A DNA stretch of 51,708 nt. It comes from a bacterium (GTDB lineage: Bacteria; Verrucomicrobiota; Verrucomicrobiia; Limisphaerales; J093). The position numbers were made by a program, and so were the translations under genes. Shown one piece after another: positions 32,453 through 41,887 of the stretch (position 1 is its first letter; each line of letters begins with the position of its first letter). The notes beneath the pieces are model-generated. The model did not search any database and was not told the DNA's origin. It saw only the letters and a list, made by a program, of their open reading frames with translations. Location of the stretch: contig JAKANS010000011.1 in the NCBI GenBank assembly GCA_021823625.1, forward strand, positions 1-51,708, given 5' to 3'.

Positions 32453-35400
32453 CTAGGCCACGCGCTTCGCCAGGTCCCGCGCCAGGGCGGCCGCGGCCGC
32501 GAAGTCGAAGTCGGCCACGAGTTGTCTGAGACTTGCGAACTCGTCAGGCGCGGCGGCCGGCAAGCCGGTCTTCGCCAGCTCGGCCAGCAACCGGTCGGCG
32601 GCGTCAGGATCGCCACCTTCCAACTGTGCCGCCAGCTCTTCGAGGAAAAGTGCCACCGACGCCGCGTCCACCGCGGGCTGCGCCTTTGCGCCCGGAGGTG
32701 CCGCCGGCGGCGGTTCGACGACTGGTTCCCGCTGGCGCGCGGCGTTGGCGACGATTCGCTCGAGGCCCGCCAGGACGCGCGCCGCTTCCCCGGCCAGTTC
32801 GGCGTAAAGCGTTTCGTAGTTGCCGGTCTGGGATTTGATGGCGAGTTCGAGCGTCTTGGCGAGGCGGCGCACGGTCTCGACCGAGAGGTTGCCCGCAGCG
32901 CCGGCCAGCGAGTGCGCGTGCCGGCGCGCGGCCTCGGCGTCGCCTTGTTCGAGCGCCTCGCGCAAGTCGTTCAACTCGCGCCGCGCGCCGGCCGGGAAGC
33001 GTCCCAACATGGTGAGAAAGCTTGCCACTGGCAGGCCGAGACGCCGCAACGCATCCGCCACGTCCACGCCTTCGATGCGGGGCAGGTTGCTGTCGCCGGC
33101 GGTTTCGGTTGACAGCGGCGCGGGGGGAGCAAACAGGAATTGTTGTTCGGGGCCGCCGGGTGGTTTCGGCTGACGGTGATTGCCGGAGCCGCGCGGTTTG
33201 CGCGCTGGCTTGGGTGCAGACGACGATCCGGACGCGGTCGGTTCCGGCGCCGGGGTTGGCGCGGCCGGTTCTGCCGGCGGTGAAGCCGGCTCGGCGGTTG
33301 GTGAGGGTGAAACGCCGGGCGCGGTTTCGACGGCAGCGTTCGAAGCGGGTTCCGAAACTTCCGTTTCGGCGGCCGGGGCCGGCTCAGGCGCGGGCGCGTC
33401 CGACTCGGCCGCCGCAGCGAGCGCGGGCTCGACGACCTCGGCCGGCGTTTCGCTGGGCGCGGGTTCGGCCGGCGCAGCGGCTGTCTCGGGCTCGTCGGGA
33501 GCAATCGGCACCGCCGCGGGCGTGACCGGTGGTTCCGGGGCGAGTCTGGGCAGCCATTTGCGCAGGACGGCGAACAGGTGCGCGCGATCGATGGGCTTGG
33601 CCACGTAATCGTCCATCCCCGCGTCCAGGCAGGCTTGAACGTCCGCCGCCAGGGCATTGGCGGTGAGGGCGATGATCGGCAGCCGCCGCGCACCCGGCTC
33701 GGCCCGGAGCGCGCGGGTGGCGGCCAGGCCATCGAGTTCGGGCATCTGCACGTCCATGAGCACGAGATCGTATTTGCCGAGGCGGGCCTTTTCGATGGCG
33801 ACCCGGCCGTTTTCGGCGATGTCGATGGCGATGCCGGCGCGTTCCAGCAGTTCCTGGGCGACGAATTGGTTGGCCTCGTTGTCCTCGGCGAGCAAAACCC
33901 GCCGGCCCGTGAACTCCTGCGGATCGACAGCTTCCGGCACGCCGCCGTGCAGTGGCACATGCCTGACGCCGGCGGCATCCATGATCGCGTCGAGGAGCAG
34001 CGAGGCGGTGAGCGGCTTGGGCACGAAGGCGTTCACGCCCAGCGCGCGGGCCTGGGCCTCCTCCTCCTTGCCGGCGAAGCAACTGATCATGACGATCGGC
34101 AGCGCCGCCAACGCCGGGTGTTCCCGGATCTGGCGCGCGAGCGCGAGGCCGTCGGCGCCGGGCAACAACCAGTCGAGCACGATCAGATCGAACCGTTGCG
34201 GGTGCCCCGCCGTGGCGTTGCGTTCGATCAGGAGCTGCCAGCCGGCTTCGGCGGATTCGGCCACTTCGCACGCGAGGCCGAAGCCGCGGAAAAGCGTGAC
34301 GAGCAACTCGCGGCTGGTGGCGTTGTCCTCCACCACGAGCGCGTGCTGGTCGCGCAAGTTCGCGGGCAAGACCGGCTCGGTGCGCGCCGGTCCCGCCGGC
34401 ACGCCGAAGCGCGCGGTGAAACTGAAGGTGCTGCCGTGGCCCGCCTCGCTTTCCACGCTGATCCGGCCGCCCATCAAGTTGACCAACCGCCGCGAAATGG
34501 CGAGGCCCAGCCCCGTCCCGCCGAACTTGCGGGCGATGGAGGAATCCGCCTGCGAGAACGCCTCGAAGAGCTGCGACAACTTGTCCGCCGGGATGCCGAT
34601 GCCGGTGTCATGCACGTCGAAACGCAGCACCGCCTGGGCTGCGGTGGCGGGCGCGACGGGCGGCGTGAGTTCGGCGAGCGATACCAGCACCGCCACTTCG
34701 CCTTGTTCGGTGAATTTGAAGGCGTTGCCGACCAGATTGATCAGGACCTGCCGGAGCCGGAGCGAATCACCGATCAGCGGGTCCGGCACGGCCGGATCGA
34801 CGTGCACGACGAATTCAACGTGCCGCTCCAGCACGCGCCCGCGAAACGAGTCGGTGACTTCTTCGAGCAAGGCCCGCAGGCGAAACGGGGCGGGGTCCAG
34901 TTCGAGCCGGCCGGCCTCGATCTTGGAGAAGTCGAGGATGTCGTCGATGAGCGCCAGCAGTCCGCGCGCGGACGAGCGCGTCACGCTCAGGTATTGGCGC
35001 TGGCGGGGCGTGAGCTCGGTGTCGAGCGCCAGCGACGTCATGTTGAGGATGGCGTTCATCGGCGTGCGAATCTCGTGGCTCATGGTGGCCAGGAAGGCGC
35101 TTTTGGCGCGGTTGGCCGCGTCGGCCGCGTCGCGCGCTGCCGCCAGTTCCTCCTGCGTTTCCTTGATGCGCGTGATGTCCGTGGACACGCCGCCGGTGGC
35201 GAAGAGCCGGCCTTCGCGGTCGAGCAAGGGGAACTTCTGCGAAAGAAACACCTGGCGCCGGCCGCCGACCTGCGCTTCTTCCTCGGCGGTCACAGATTCG
35301 CACGTCTTGCGCACCTGCTCGTCCACTTCGACGAAACGCGCCGCTGTCTCGGGCAGGAACAACTCGTGATCGGTGTGGCCCAGCGCCTCCCCGGCGGGGA

Positions 35401-37114
35401 GACCCAGAAACTCGACCCACTGCCGGTTCACCATCAGGTACCGCCCTTGCGGGTCTTTGAGGTAAATGATGGCGTTCGAGTTATCCATGATGCTTTGGAG
35501 GAGTTGCTGGCTGCGCCGCAACTCCGCCTCGGCCTGTTGCCGGTCGGTGATATCGACCAGCAGGCCGATCAACCCGCCCGGCCGCCCGTCCGCGAGCCGG
35601 AAGCCGTCCACCGAATACAGCGTGACATGTTCGCGACCGTCGCTGCCGAAAACGATCGACAACTCGTAACTGCGGCGGTCGGCGCGCGCGATCACTTCCA
35701 CGTCCTCGGCGTGGAAACGCTGGCGGTCGGCCAGCGGCAAATACTCCAGTTCGAGCACCGTCCGCCCGCACAGCGCCGCGCGCGTGGCGTTGAAGGCTTG
35801 CTCGTACGCGCGGTTGCAGCCCACGAACCGCGCGTCCGCGTCCTTGATGAAGATCGGGTACGGGATGGTGTCCAGCAGCGCCGCGCGGAACGCGAGCTGG
35901 TCCGCCAGGGCCTGCTGCGCGCGCCGGCGCTCGGTCACGTCGCGAATCGCCACGCAGACCTGCGGTTCGCCGCCGTCCGGGTCGGCGATCGGGCCGACGC
36001 TGACTTCCGCGGGAAACTCGGAGCCGTCCTGGCGGCGCAGCCCCAGTTCGAGCGTCTTGCCGGCGGGCGCGGCTGCGGTTTCCAGCAGTCGCCGCACGTC
36101 GCGGGCCTGCCGCTCGCGCAGACGCTCCGGGAAAAGCAGGGTGTGCGGCTGACCGACCAATTCCGCGCGCGGCCAGCCCAGCAGCGTCTCGGCGCGTTCA
36201 TTCACGAGCGTGATCCGGTCGTTCGCATCGGTGATGACGCAGGCGTCGGGCGCGGCTTCGACCAGGCTGCGAAACTGTTGTTCGCTGCACTGGACGCGGT
36301 CCAACATGCGCTGCTGCGCCTGCTCGAGCTTCTGTTGTTGCAGCAGGTTGTCGCGGAACGCCACCAGCCCGCGGGCGATCTGGCCGACCTCGTCGCCGCG
36401 CGCGGTTCCGGGAATGATGACGTTCGTTTCGCGACGGGCCAGCCGGGTCATGAGGTCGGCACTGTGCGCCAGGGGGTGGCTGATGGTGCGCCAGACCACG
36501 AAGAAGGCCAGCGCGAGGCCGCCGCCCAGCACGGCGAGGCTGGCGAACAAGGTCGCTTCGGCGACCCGGCGCTTCTGGTGCTGCGCCCGAGTGGTCTCGG
36601 CGATCAGTTGCTGGCGCGCCTGTCCCAGCAGACCGAATATCCGCTGCCGCAGGCCTTGCACGGCGGGGTCGAACTGCTCCTGGTACAGGCGCGACGCCTC
36701 GGCGGTTTTGCCGACCGCGGCCAGGTTGCGCAAATGAACCGCGAGGTGGATCACTTGATCGAACTGGTTGGCGATCCCGGCCAGTTCCGCCCGCTTGTCC
36801 GGCAGTCGCTGCTGCGCTCCGGCCAGTTCACCCAAAACCGCCCCGCGGATCGGCGACAGTTGCAGGTCCAGCGCCTGGCCTTTCTTCGGGTCGGTGGTCT
36901 GGATGCGCAGGGTCAAGAGCCGCTCCAGGTCGTGCAGCCAGTCCAAGGCGCGCGGCAGGTACAACTGCGACTCTTCACGTCCCAGCAGGCCGAGGTAGTT
37001 CTGCTCGGACGCGCGGAAGCGCAGAAAGGCGTTCAGCATGAGCACCACGAGCAGGAGCCCGAGCGCGAACATCAGCAGGGCGATCTTTCGGGCGATGGAC
37101 AGGTTCGAGAACAT
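32453..37114 (-). CDS. Large hybrid histidine kinase with three PAS, two receiver and one HPt domain
   Basis: 1553 residues from ATG 37114; the longer reading to 37978 only shadows the cyclase gene. Order: TM1 (about 8-32), periplasmic region, TM2 (about 190-212), HAMP with coiled coil, three PAS/PAC domains (about 270-660), HisKA with phosphorylatable His680 (MSHEIRTPMN), HATPase_c with N-box, G1 (DTGIGIP) and G2 (GGTGLGLAIS), receiver 1 (Asp981 in VLDWLLPG), receiver 2 (Asp1121 in LMDVQMPELDG), a 130-residue Ala/Pro/Glu linker, and an HPt (His1401 in AHSLAG) near 1350-1460. It is 23 bases downstream of the cyclase on the same strand and may signal to it. A complete phosphorelay in one polypeptide. 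Confidence 0.93.
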   Translation of the reverse strand: MFSNLSIARKIALLMFALGLLLVVLMLNAFLRFRASEQNYLGLLGREESQLYLPRALDWLHDLERLLTLRIQTTDPKKGQALDLQLSPIRGAVLGELAGAQQRLPDKRAELAGIANQFDQVIHLAVHLRNLAAVGKTAEASRLYQEQFDPAVQGLRQRIFGLLGQARQQLIAETTRAQHQKRRVAEATLFASLAVLGGGLALAFFVVWRTISHPLAHSADLMTRLARRETNVIIPGTARGDEVGQIARGLVAFRDNLLQQQKLEQAQQRMLDRVQCSEQQFRSLVEAAPDACVITDANDRITLVNERAETLLGWPRAELVGQPHTLLFPERLRERQARDVRRLLETAAAPAGKTLELGLRRQDGSEFPAEVSVGPIADPDGGEPQVCVAIRDVTERRRAQQALADQLAFRAALLDTIPYPIFIKDADARFVGCNRAYEQAFNATRAALCGRTVLELEYLPLADRQRFHAEDVEVIARADRRSYELSIVFGSDGREHVTLYSVDGFRLADGRPGGLIGLLVDITDRQQAEAELRRSQQLLQSIMDNSNAIIYLKDPQGRYLMVNRQWVEFLGLPAGEALGHTDHELFLPETAARFVEVDEQVRKTCESVTAEEEAQVGGRRQVFLSQKFPLLDREGRLFATGGVSTDITRIKETQEELAAARDAADAANRAKSAFLATMSHEIRTPMNAILNMTSLALDTELTPRQRQYLSVTRSSARGLLALIDDILDFSKIEAGRLELDPAPFRLRALLEEVTDSFRGRVLERHVEFVVHVDPAVPDPLIGDSLRLRQVLINLVGNAFKFTEQGEVAVLVSLAELTPPVAPATAAQAVLRFDVHDTGIGIPADKLSQLFEAFSQADSSIARKFGGTGLGLAISRRLVNLMGGRISVESEAGHGSTFSFTARFGVPAGPARTEPVLPANLRDQHALVVEDNATSRELLVTLFRGFGLACEVAESAEAGWQLLIERNATAGHPQRFDLIVLDWLLPGADGLALARQIREHPALAALPIVMISCFAGKEEEAQARALGVNAFVPKPLTASLLLDAIMDAAGVRHVPLHGGVPEAVDPQEFTGRRVLLAEDNEANQFVAQELLERAGIAIDIAENGRVAIEKARLGKYDLVLMDVQMPELDGLAATRALRAEPGARRLPIIALTANALAADVQACLDAGMDDYVAKPIDRAHLFAVLRKWLPRLAPEPPVTPAAVPIAPDEPETAAAPAEPAPSETPAEVVEPALAAAAESDAPAPEPAPAAETEVSEPASNAAVETAPGVSPSPTAEPASPPAEPAAPTPAPEPTASGSSSAPKPARKPRGSGNHRQPKPPGGPEQQFLFAPPAPLSTETAGDSNLPRIEGVDVADALRRLGLPVASFLTMLGRFPAGARRELNDLREALEQGDAEAARRHAHSLAGAAGNLSVETVRRLAKTLELAIKSQTGNYETLYAELAGEAARVLAGLERIVANAARQREPVVEPPPAAPPGAKAQPAVDAASVALFLEELAAQLEGGDPDAADRLLAELAKTGLPAAAPDEFASLRQLVADFDFAAAAALARDLAKRVA

Positions 37115-37137
37115 GGCGAGGAAACTGCGGAACGGAT

Positions 37138-38181
37138 TTATGCGCGGCCGAGGCCCGGTTCTTCGGCCGCCACCCAGTAAGTCGTGACGGGCGCGGCGAT
37201 GCCTTTCAATTCGACCGGACCGCGGAGCGTACACGGCACGGCGTCGGCCACCAATTCGTGGGTGGCGGCGGTGATGAGAATGCGGCCGGGCTCCGAGCGG
37301 CTTTGCAGGCGCGAGGCCGCGTTCACGGCCTTGCCGATGATGGTGTAATTCATCTGCTCTTCGCTGCCGAAGTTGCCGACGGTGCATTCGCCCGAATGGA
37401 CCCCGATGCGGATGTCCACGCCGCGCCGGCGCGCCGCCCGCCGCATGTCCAGCGCCATCCGGAGGCACCGCCGGGCATCCGCGCGCGGCCCGGCCGAGTG
37501 CGGGTCGCCGAAGAAGACCATCACGGCGTCGCCGATGAACTTGTCCAGCGTGCCGCTGTGCTCGAGGGCGATGTGGGCCATCTCGTCGAGGTAGCCGTTC
37601 AGCCAGGCGACCAACTCCTGGTCGGGCGTGGCCTCGGTCTTGGCCGTGAAGCCGACGATGTCCGAGAAGAAAATGGTCAGCGGTTTGCGGTAGGTTTCGA
37701 CGCGGACCTCGCGTTCGCCCGAGAAAATCGAGGCATAGACCGGCGGGGGGAGGTACCGCGACAGCTTGCCGGCCAGGGCCTGGAGCTTCAACCGCGCCGC
37801 GCGCAACTGGAGGTGCGTGCCCACACGCGACAGCAGCTCCGCCGCGTTGAAGGGCTTGGTGATGTAGTCCACCGCCCCCAATTCGAAGCCTTTCAAAAGG
37901 TCCTGGCTCTCGTTGCTGGCGGTGAGAAAGATGACCGGGATTTCCGCCAACGCCGGGTCCGCCTTGAACTCGCGGCACGCTGCGAAGCCGTCCATTTCAG
38001 GCATCACGATGTCCAGCAGGATCAGGTCGGGGGCGGTCTGGCGGGCGATTTCGAGGGCCTGCCGGCCGTTGCGGGCCACGTTCAGGGGGTAGCCGCGGGC
38101 GCGCAGGATGCCGGCGAGCATTTGGATGTTCTCGACGGTGTCGTCAACGATCAGAATGCGCGACATCGGGCTGGGGGTCAT
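37138..38181 (-). CDS. Response regulator with class III nucleotide cyclase output
   Basis: 347 residues from ATG 38181 (or 38166 without MTPSP). Residues 6-125 are a receiver: ILIVDDTVENIQ, phosphoacceptor Asp in LILLDIVMPEMDG, and TKPFNAAEL. A helical linker follows. The class III cyclase spans about 165-345: metal Asp in IFFSDIVGFT and IGDAVMVFFGD, then NYTIIGKAVNAASRLQ with the transition-state Arg. Product is probably cAMP, but cGMP cannot be excluded by eye. The adjacent kinase is the likely phosphodonor. It lies 68 bases after the MlaD gene. Confidence 0.9.
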   Translation of the reverse strand: MTPSPMSRILIVDDTVENIQMLAGILRARGYPLNVARNGRQALEIARQTAPDLILLDIVMPEMDGFAACREFKADPALAEIPVIFLTASNESQDLLKGFELGAVDYITKPFNAAELLSRVGTHLQLRAARLKLQALAGKLSRYLPPPVYASIFSGEREVRVETYRKPLTIFFSDIVGFTAKTEATPDQELVAWLNGYLDEMAHIALEHSGTLDKFIGDAVMVFFGDPHSAGPRADARRCLRMALDMRRAARRRGVDIRIGVHSGECTVGNFGSEEQMNYTIIGKAVNAASRLQSRSEPGRILITAATHELVADAVPCTLRGPVELKGIAAPVTTYWVAAEEPGLGRA

Positions 38182-38249
38182 GGTGGGGCGAGTGTAGCAG
38201 AGGCGAAGCGCGGCAGGCAATGGCGGCTGGCCACGGGCGGCCAGGGCGC

Positions 38250-39605
38250 TTACCGCCACTGGCTCGCGCCTTTGGGGCTCATGAAGACGCGCGGCGGGGC
38301 GTTGGTGTTCTTGGCTTTCAGGGTCTTCTCCTTGAACGCGCCCCGGAACAGCCAATGGCGTTTGAGGCCCTGGATGAGGTCGTCGGTGTCCGCCAGCAAG
38401 GCGTGGAGCGTGGTCACGAAGTTGGTGTTGGCGGTGACCTGGAGGTTGAGGTTGCTGACGATCGTGCTGAGCTGCCGCAACGGCACGTCGAGCTGGGCCA
38501 CCATCGCCGCCACGTTGGTGTTGGCGCTGGTGAGCAGCGCGCTCGTGTTGGTGAGGACCATGGTCGTGTTCGTGAGCGCCGAGTTGGCGCTGAGCAACGT
38601 GACGTTGGCGTTGGTGGTGGCGGCGAGCACCTGCGCGTAAAGGTCGGGCGGAATCGCCCAGCGCCCGAGCGAGCCGGCGGGTTCGCGCAGGTTGCCGGTG
38701 ATGGCGGTCACGTTGCTCAAGAGCGGGCGGGCCTCGGCGATCGCCGCGTTGGCGTTGGACGAAAGGTTGGCGACGTTGGTCAGGATGGCGATGAGCTGGT
38801 TGGTCAAGGCCAGCTCGGTTTCGCGGACCATCGCGTCCAGGCGATCGGTCAGCGCCGGCGCTTCGTCGGGCGGGAGCCAATAGGCATTTGTGGCCGCGTA
38901 CGGCACATAGGCGCCGCGTTTCAAATCCCACATGACCGTGATGGGCCGCGTCTTCAATTCGTCGGCGGTCAACGCGACGCGCTCAGCCACGCGGATGCGG
39001 TTGGTCCCGAGCGAGGCCACCTTGGCGAGCAAATCGGCGTCCACCGGCGCGAGCGTGAGCCAGCGCGGGGCGTTGGCGTTGGTGAAGGAATCGGGGTTCC
39101 GGATCGAGTCCACCAGCAGCCGGTTGCGGTTCGTGACAAAGGCCTCCGCCTCCGTGAGCGAGAACTCGCCGATGTTCCAGACCAGGTGCGTCGGGATGTA
39201 ATTCGTTCCTTTGGTGACTTCGACGGCGCGTTTGCCCAGGAAGTCGCTCGGGTTCACGCGCACCCGCGAGCCACCGGTCCAGATGTAGCCGTAGTATGGC
39301 GCCCGCACGCTGAACTCGATATAAACGTTGTAAAGTTCCTCCGGTTCCTGACCGTCGATCCGGGTAATTTCCCCGACGGTGAAGCCCATGAGCGTGACGG
39401 GGTCGCCCACCTTCAGCCCGGCCGCGCTGTACAGCGAGGTGCTGTACCGGACCTTGGTGACGAACCAGCCTTTGCGCTGGCCGGTCTGGTAGAGGTACCA
39501 GCCGAAGCCCGTGAGCAAGACCGCCGTGGCCAGCAGCACGAACAGTCCCACCGCGCGCTCGACGCGACTCAACCGGGTGCGCAACTGAGGCGTAAGGTCT
39601 TGCAC
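38250..39605 (-). CDS. MlaD-family MCE-domain protein
   Basis: 451 residues. One membrane anchor (AVGLFVLLATAVLLTGFGWYL, about 16-36) followed by an MCE domain (about 45-150; YSTSLYSAAGLKVGDPVTLMGFTVGEI), then long helical and low-complexity Asn/Ala/Thr-rich repeats (NTNVAAMVAQLD, TNTTMVLTNTSALLTSANTN). Substrate-binding subunit of a lipid ABC transporter. Ten bases after the ATPase gene; longer than E. coli MlaD (183), as is common outside Proteobacteria. Confidence 0.88.
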   Translation of the reverse strand: MQDLTPQLRTRLSRVERAVGLFVLLATAVLLTGFGWYLYQTGQRKGWFVTKVRYSTSLYSAAGLKVGDPVTLMGFTVGEITRIDGQEPEELYNVYIEFSVRAPYYGYIWTGGSRVRVNPSDFLGKRAVEVTKGTNYIPTHLVWNIGEFSLTEAEAFVTNRNRLLVDSIRNPDSFTNANAPRWLTLAPVDADLLAKVASLGTNRIRVAERVALTADELKTRPITVMWDLKRGAYVPYAATNAYWLPPDEAPALTDRLDAMVRETELALTNQLIAILTNVANLSSNANAAIAEARPLLSNVTAITGNLREPAGSLGRWAIPPDLYAQVLAATTNANVTLLSANSALTNTTMVLTNTSALLTSANTNVAAMVAQLDVPLRQLSTIVSNLNLQVTANTNFVTTLHALLADTDDLIQGLKRHWLFRGAFKEKTLKAKNTNAPPRVFMSPKGASQWR

Positions 39606-39614
39606 GGGCAGACG

Positions 39615-40397
39615 CTAGCGGTTCGGCGCGGATTCGGCGAGCAATTCGCGCAGCAACGGCCCGCGGGCCGCCGTCAACTCCTCGCGCCCGCCCAGTACCT
39701 GCCAGCCGCCGTCCTGGAGCAGCGCGAACTGCCGCGCCGCCGGCAGCCACGGGCGCAGGTCATCGCAGACCACCATGACGGTCGCGGGTGGCGCACCGGG
39801 TGCTTTGGCTTCGCCCGCGGGCCGGGTCAGGAAATCGAGCCACCAGCGCATGTGGCCCGTGTTCAGCGCGGCGAACGGATTGTCCAGCAGCAAAACCTCC
39901 GGCGCCAAAGCCATCGCCCGTGCCAGGGCTGCGCGCTGCTGAAACGCCGGGTTGACCTGCCCGGGAAGCCGGTGGGCGATGCCGGTCAAGGCGAACGCCG
40001 CCAGCAATTCTTCGATCTCCGCTGCGACCGCGTCGCCGGGGCAGTTGCGGTGGTAGCAGAGCGGCAAGGCCAGATTCTGCGCCACCGTGAGATGGCTCAA
40101 CAACCGGCCGCCATCGCCGTAAACGAAGCCGATTTTCCGCCGCACCGCCACCTGCGCTTTGCCGGACAACGCCGCCACTTCCTCGCCCCAAAGCCGCACG
40201 GTGCCGCCCGCCGGTGCGCGCAGGCCGGCCGCCGTCTCGAGCAGGGCGGTTTTACCCGAGCCAGCCAGCCCGCCCACCGCCCAGAAATCCCCGGCCGCCA
40301 CCTGCCAGTTCAGGCCGCGCAAAGCAGGCTTGTCGGCGCCGTCCGCCGGCTCGACGGCGACGTCGCAGAGTTCGATGACAGGCGGAAGGTCTTCCAT
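39615..40397 (-). CDS. MlaF-like ABC ATPase with degenerate motifs
   Basis: 260 residues. Walker A GLAGSGKTALL is intact. The region expected to be LSGGQ reads VNPAF in PGQVNPAFQQRAALARAMAL. Walker B is VLLLDNPFAALN, where the catalytic Glu of the usual DEPF is Asn. Gene order MlaE-MlaF-MlaD supports a phospholipid transporter ATPase. The degeneration may weaken ATP hydrolysis or require another partner (inference). Confidence 0.82.
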   Translation of the reverse strand: MEDLPPVIELCDVAVEPADGADKPALRGLNWQVAAGDFWAVGGLAGSGKTALLETAAGLRAPAGGTVRLWGEEVAALSGKAQVAVRRKIGFVYGDGGRLLSHLTVAQNLALPLCYHRNCPGDAVAAEIEELLAAFALTGIAHRLPGQVNPAFQQRAALARAMALAPEVLLLDNPFAALNTGHMRWWLDFLTRPAGEAKAPGAPPATVMVVCDDLRPWLPAARQFALLQDGGWQVLGGREELTAARGPLLRELLAESAPNR

Positions 40398-40416
40398 GTG
40401 GGACAGTGCGACGAGT

Positions 40417-41277
40417 TCAGACGAACAGGTAAACGACGATGAACAACGCGTCGATCGCGACGCAGGCCAGCAGCGACGCGACGACCGCCGTCGAGGTGAC
40501 GCGCGCGACGTCGCGCAATTCGAGCGGGCGGGCCAGGCCCTGGAAACAACTGGCCAGCGCGATCACCAGACCGAAGCCGACCGATTTCAGCCCCAACAGG
40601 ACGAAGTCCTGCCACGTCAGGGCGAGCGCGAGCTGGCGGAAATACTCGCCCGGCGCCAGCGGCACGTCCTGCAGGAAGGCGAAGAGATACCCGGCCAGCA
40701 GCGCGCCAAGGATCAGGTAGGCCGTCAAGGCGAAGACCGCCACCGTCATGCCGATCACCCGCGGCACCACGAGGAAATGGACCGGATCGATCCCCAGCGC
40801 TTCGAGCGCTTCGACTTCCCCGGCGGCGCGGGCCATGCCGAGTTGAATGACCGTCGGCACACCCACGCGCATGAGCACGAGCAAGGCCGTCGCCAGCGGC
40901 CCGAGTTCGCGCACGACCGCCATGACGAGGGCGGTGCCGATCAAGTGCGGCACGCCCACACCCGCCATCAAGGCCACGGTCTGGCCCACGATCGCCCAAC
41001 CCATGGCGACCGCGATCACGGAAGTCATCGGCAGGAGCCGGACGCCGGCAAGGGCGGTGTGGTGGCAGATCAGCGGCCGCATGACGACCGGCGCGGTGCG
41101 CGCCTTGGTGACCAGCACGCCGAGGGTGATCAGGCTGAAGGCCATCAACTGTTGCGCCGTGGCCGAGGCGCCGAGCAGCCAGCGGCCGACCAGGTGGGTG
41201 TAGGAACGGGGCAGCGATGACTCCAACACCGCGTCGAAGGTCAACCAACGGCGCACGTTCGCCAGGCCCTTTACCAT
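40417..41277 (-). CDS. MlaE-family permease
   Basis: 286 residues with five to six hydrophobic segments and MlaE features such as RMGVPTVIQLGMARAAGEVEALEALGIDP (about 155-183) and YLILGALLAGYLF. First gene of the presumed MlaE-MlaF-MlaD-cyclase-kinase run. Together these form a retrograde or anterograde phospholipid transporter between the two membranes. Confidence 0.9.
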   Translation of the reverse strand: MVKGLANVRRWLTFDAVLESSLPRSYTHLVGRWLLGASATAQQLMAFSLITLGVLVTKARTAPVVMRPLICHHTALAGVRLLPMTSVIAVAMGWAIVGQTVALMAGVGVPHLIGTALVMAVVRELGPLATALLVLMRVGVPTVIQLGMARAAGEVEALEALGIDPVHFLVVPRVIGMTVAVFALTAYLILGALLAGYLFAFLQDVPLAPGEYFRQLALALTWQDFVLLGLKSVGFGLVIALASCFQGLARPLELRDVARVTSTAVVASLLACVAIDALFIVVYLFV

Positions 41278-41607
41278 GCCGCGAAGCTAAGGCGGCGGGC
41301 GGTGGCGGGTCAAAAGCCAATTGGTGCGCGCGCCGGCGGTGACCGTGGCGATTTCGCCGGGGGGAAGGGCCGGGCAGCCATTTTTCTGAAACAACGCGGC
41401 CCGAATCCGGGTATCACAGCAGGTAACGAAGAAACCGATTTTGAAAATGGAACGCTTGGAAAGCATGACCTCGACGATGACTCTTCCGCCGCCGGCCTGG
41501 CGGACGCAGCGCGCGGCCACACCGGCGACACGGAAAACGGACCGGAACGCGGTCCCCGCCACGACGCGTCCCGAGAACCCGCCTCGCCCTTCCGCGAGTC
41601 CGGATGG
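41278..41607. other. Spacer with a doubtful small ORF
   Basis: About 330 bases. A 53-residue reading (41450-41611, start ATG 41450) overlaps the next ORF by ATGA; it is Thr/Pro/Arg-rich, lacks a Shine-Dalgarno and has no recognisable feature. I see nothing else here. Confidence 0.4.
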
Positions 41608-41793
41608 ATGAGCCGGCTGTGGCTGGGGGCGTTGGAGGGCGAGTCACGCCACGCCGAGCCGTTCGAGCGGATGGCGCTGGCACCGCTGGTTGTGGCCGCC
41701 GGCACGGCGTTGGTAGGCGCGGTGGCGGCGAACACGCAGTTGGTGACGGGTTGGTCGGGGTTCGTCCAGTGGGTGACTTCCGCGCTGTTTTAG
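41608..41793 (+). CDS. Possible small membrane protein
   Basis: 61 residues (MSRLWLGALEGE ...), with one hydrophobic stretch ALAPLVVAAGTALVGAVAA. It overlaps the upstream 53-residue reading by ATGA. No homology recognised; may not be expressed. A longer in-frame reading starts at 41302. Confidence 0.3.
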   Translation: MSRLWLGALEGESRHAEPFERMALAPLVVAAGTALVGAVAANTQLVTGWSGFVQWVTSALF

Positions 41794-41887
41794 CCGCGGG
41801 GCAGGATTTGGGTTCGGCGTCGCGGGTGGAGGAACGACTGGGTTATAGGCGGCGTGCCGGGGCGCAATCGCGAGGTTGCGCCCCAGC

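Noticed and set aside
37138-37978. Hybrid kinase extended upstream to 37978
   Set aside because: The extension is antisense-like Arg/Gly-rich sequence in the frame of the cyclase; ATG 37114 gives a proper membrane start.
41302-41607. 102-residue N-terminal extension of the small membrane ORF
   Set aside because: Low-complexity Gly/Asp/Arg-rich, overlaps other short readings, no start signal.
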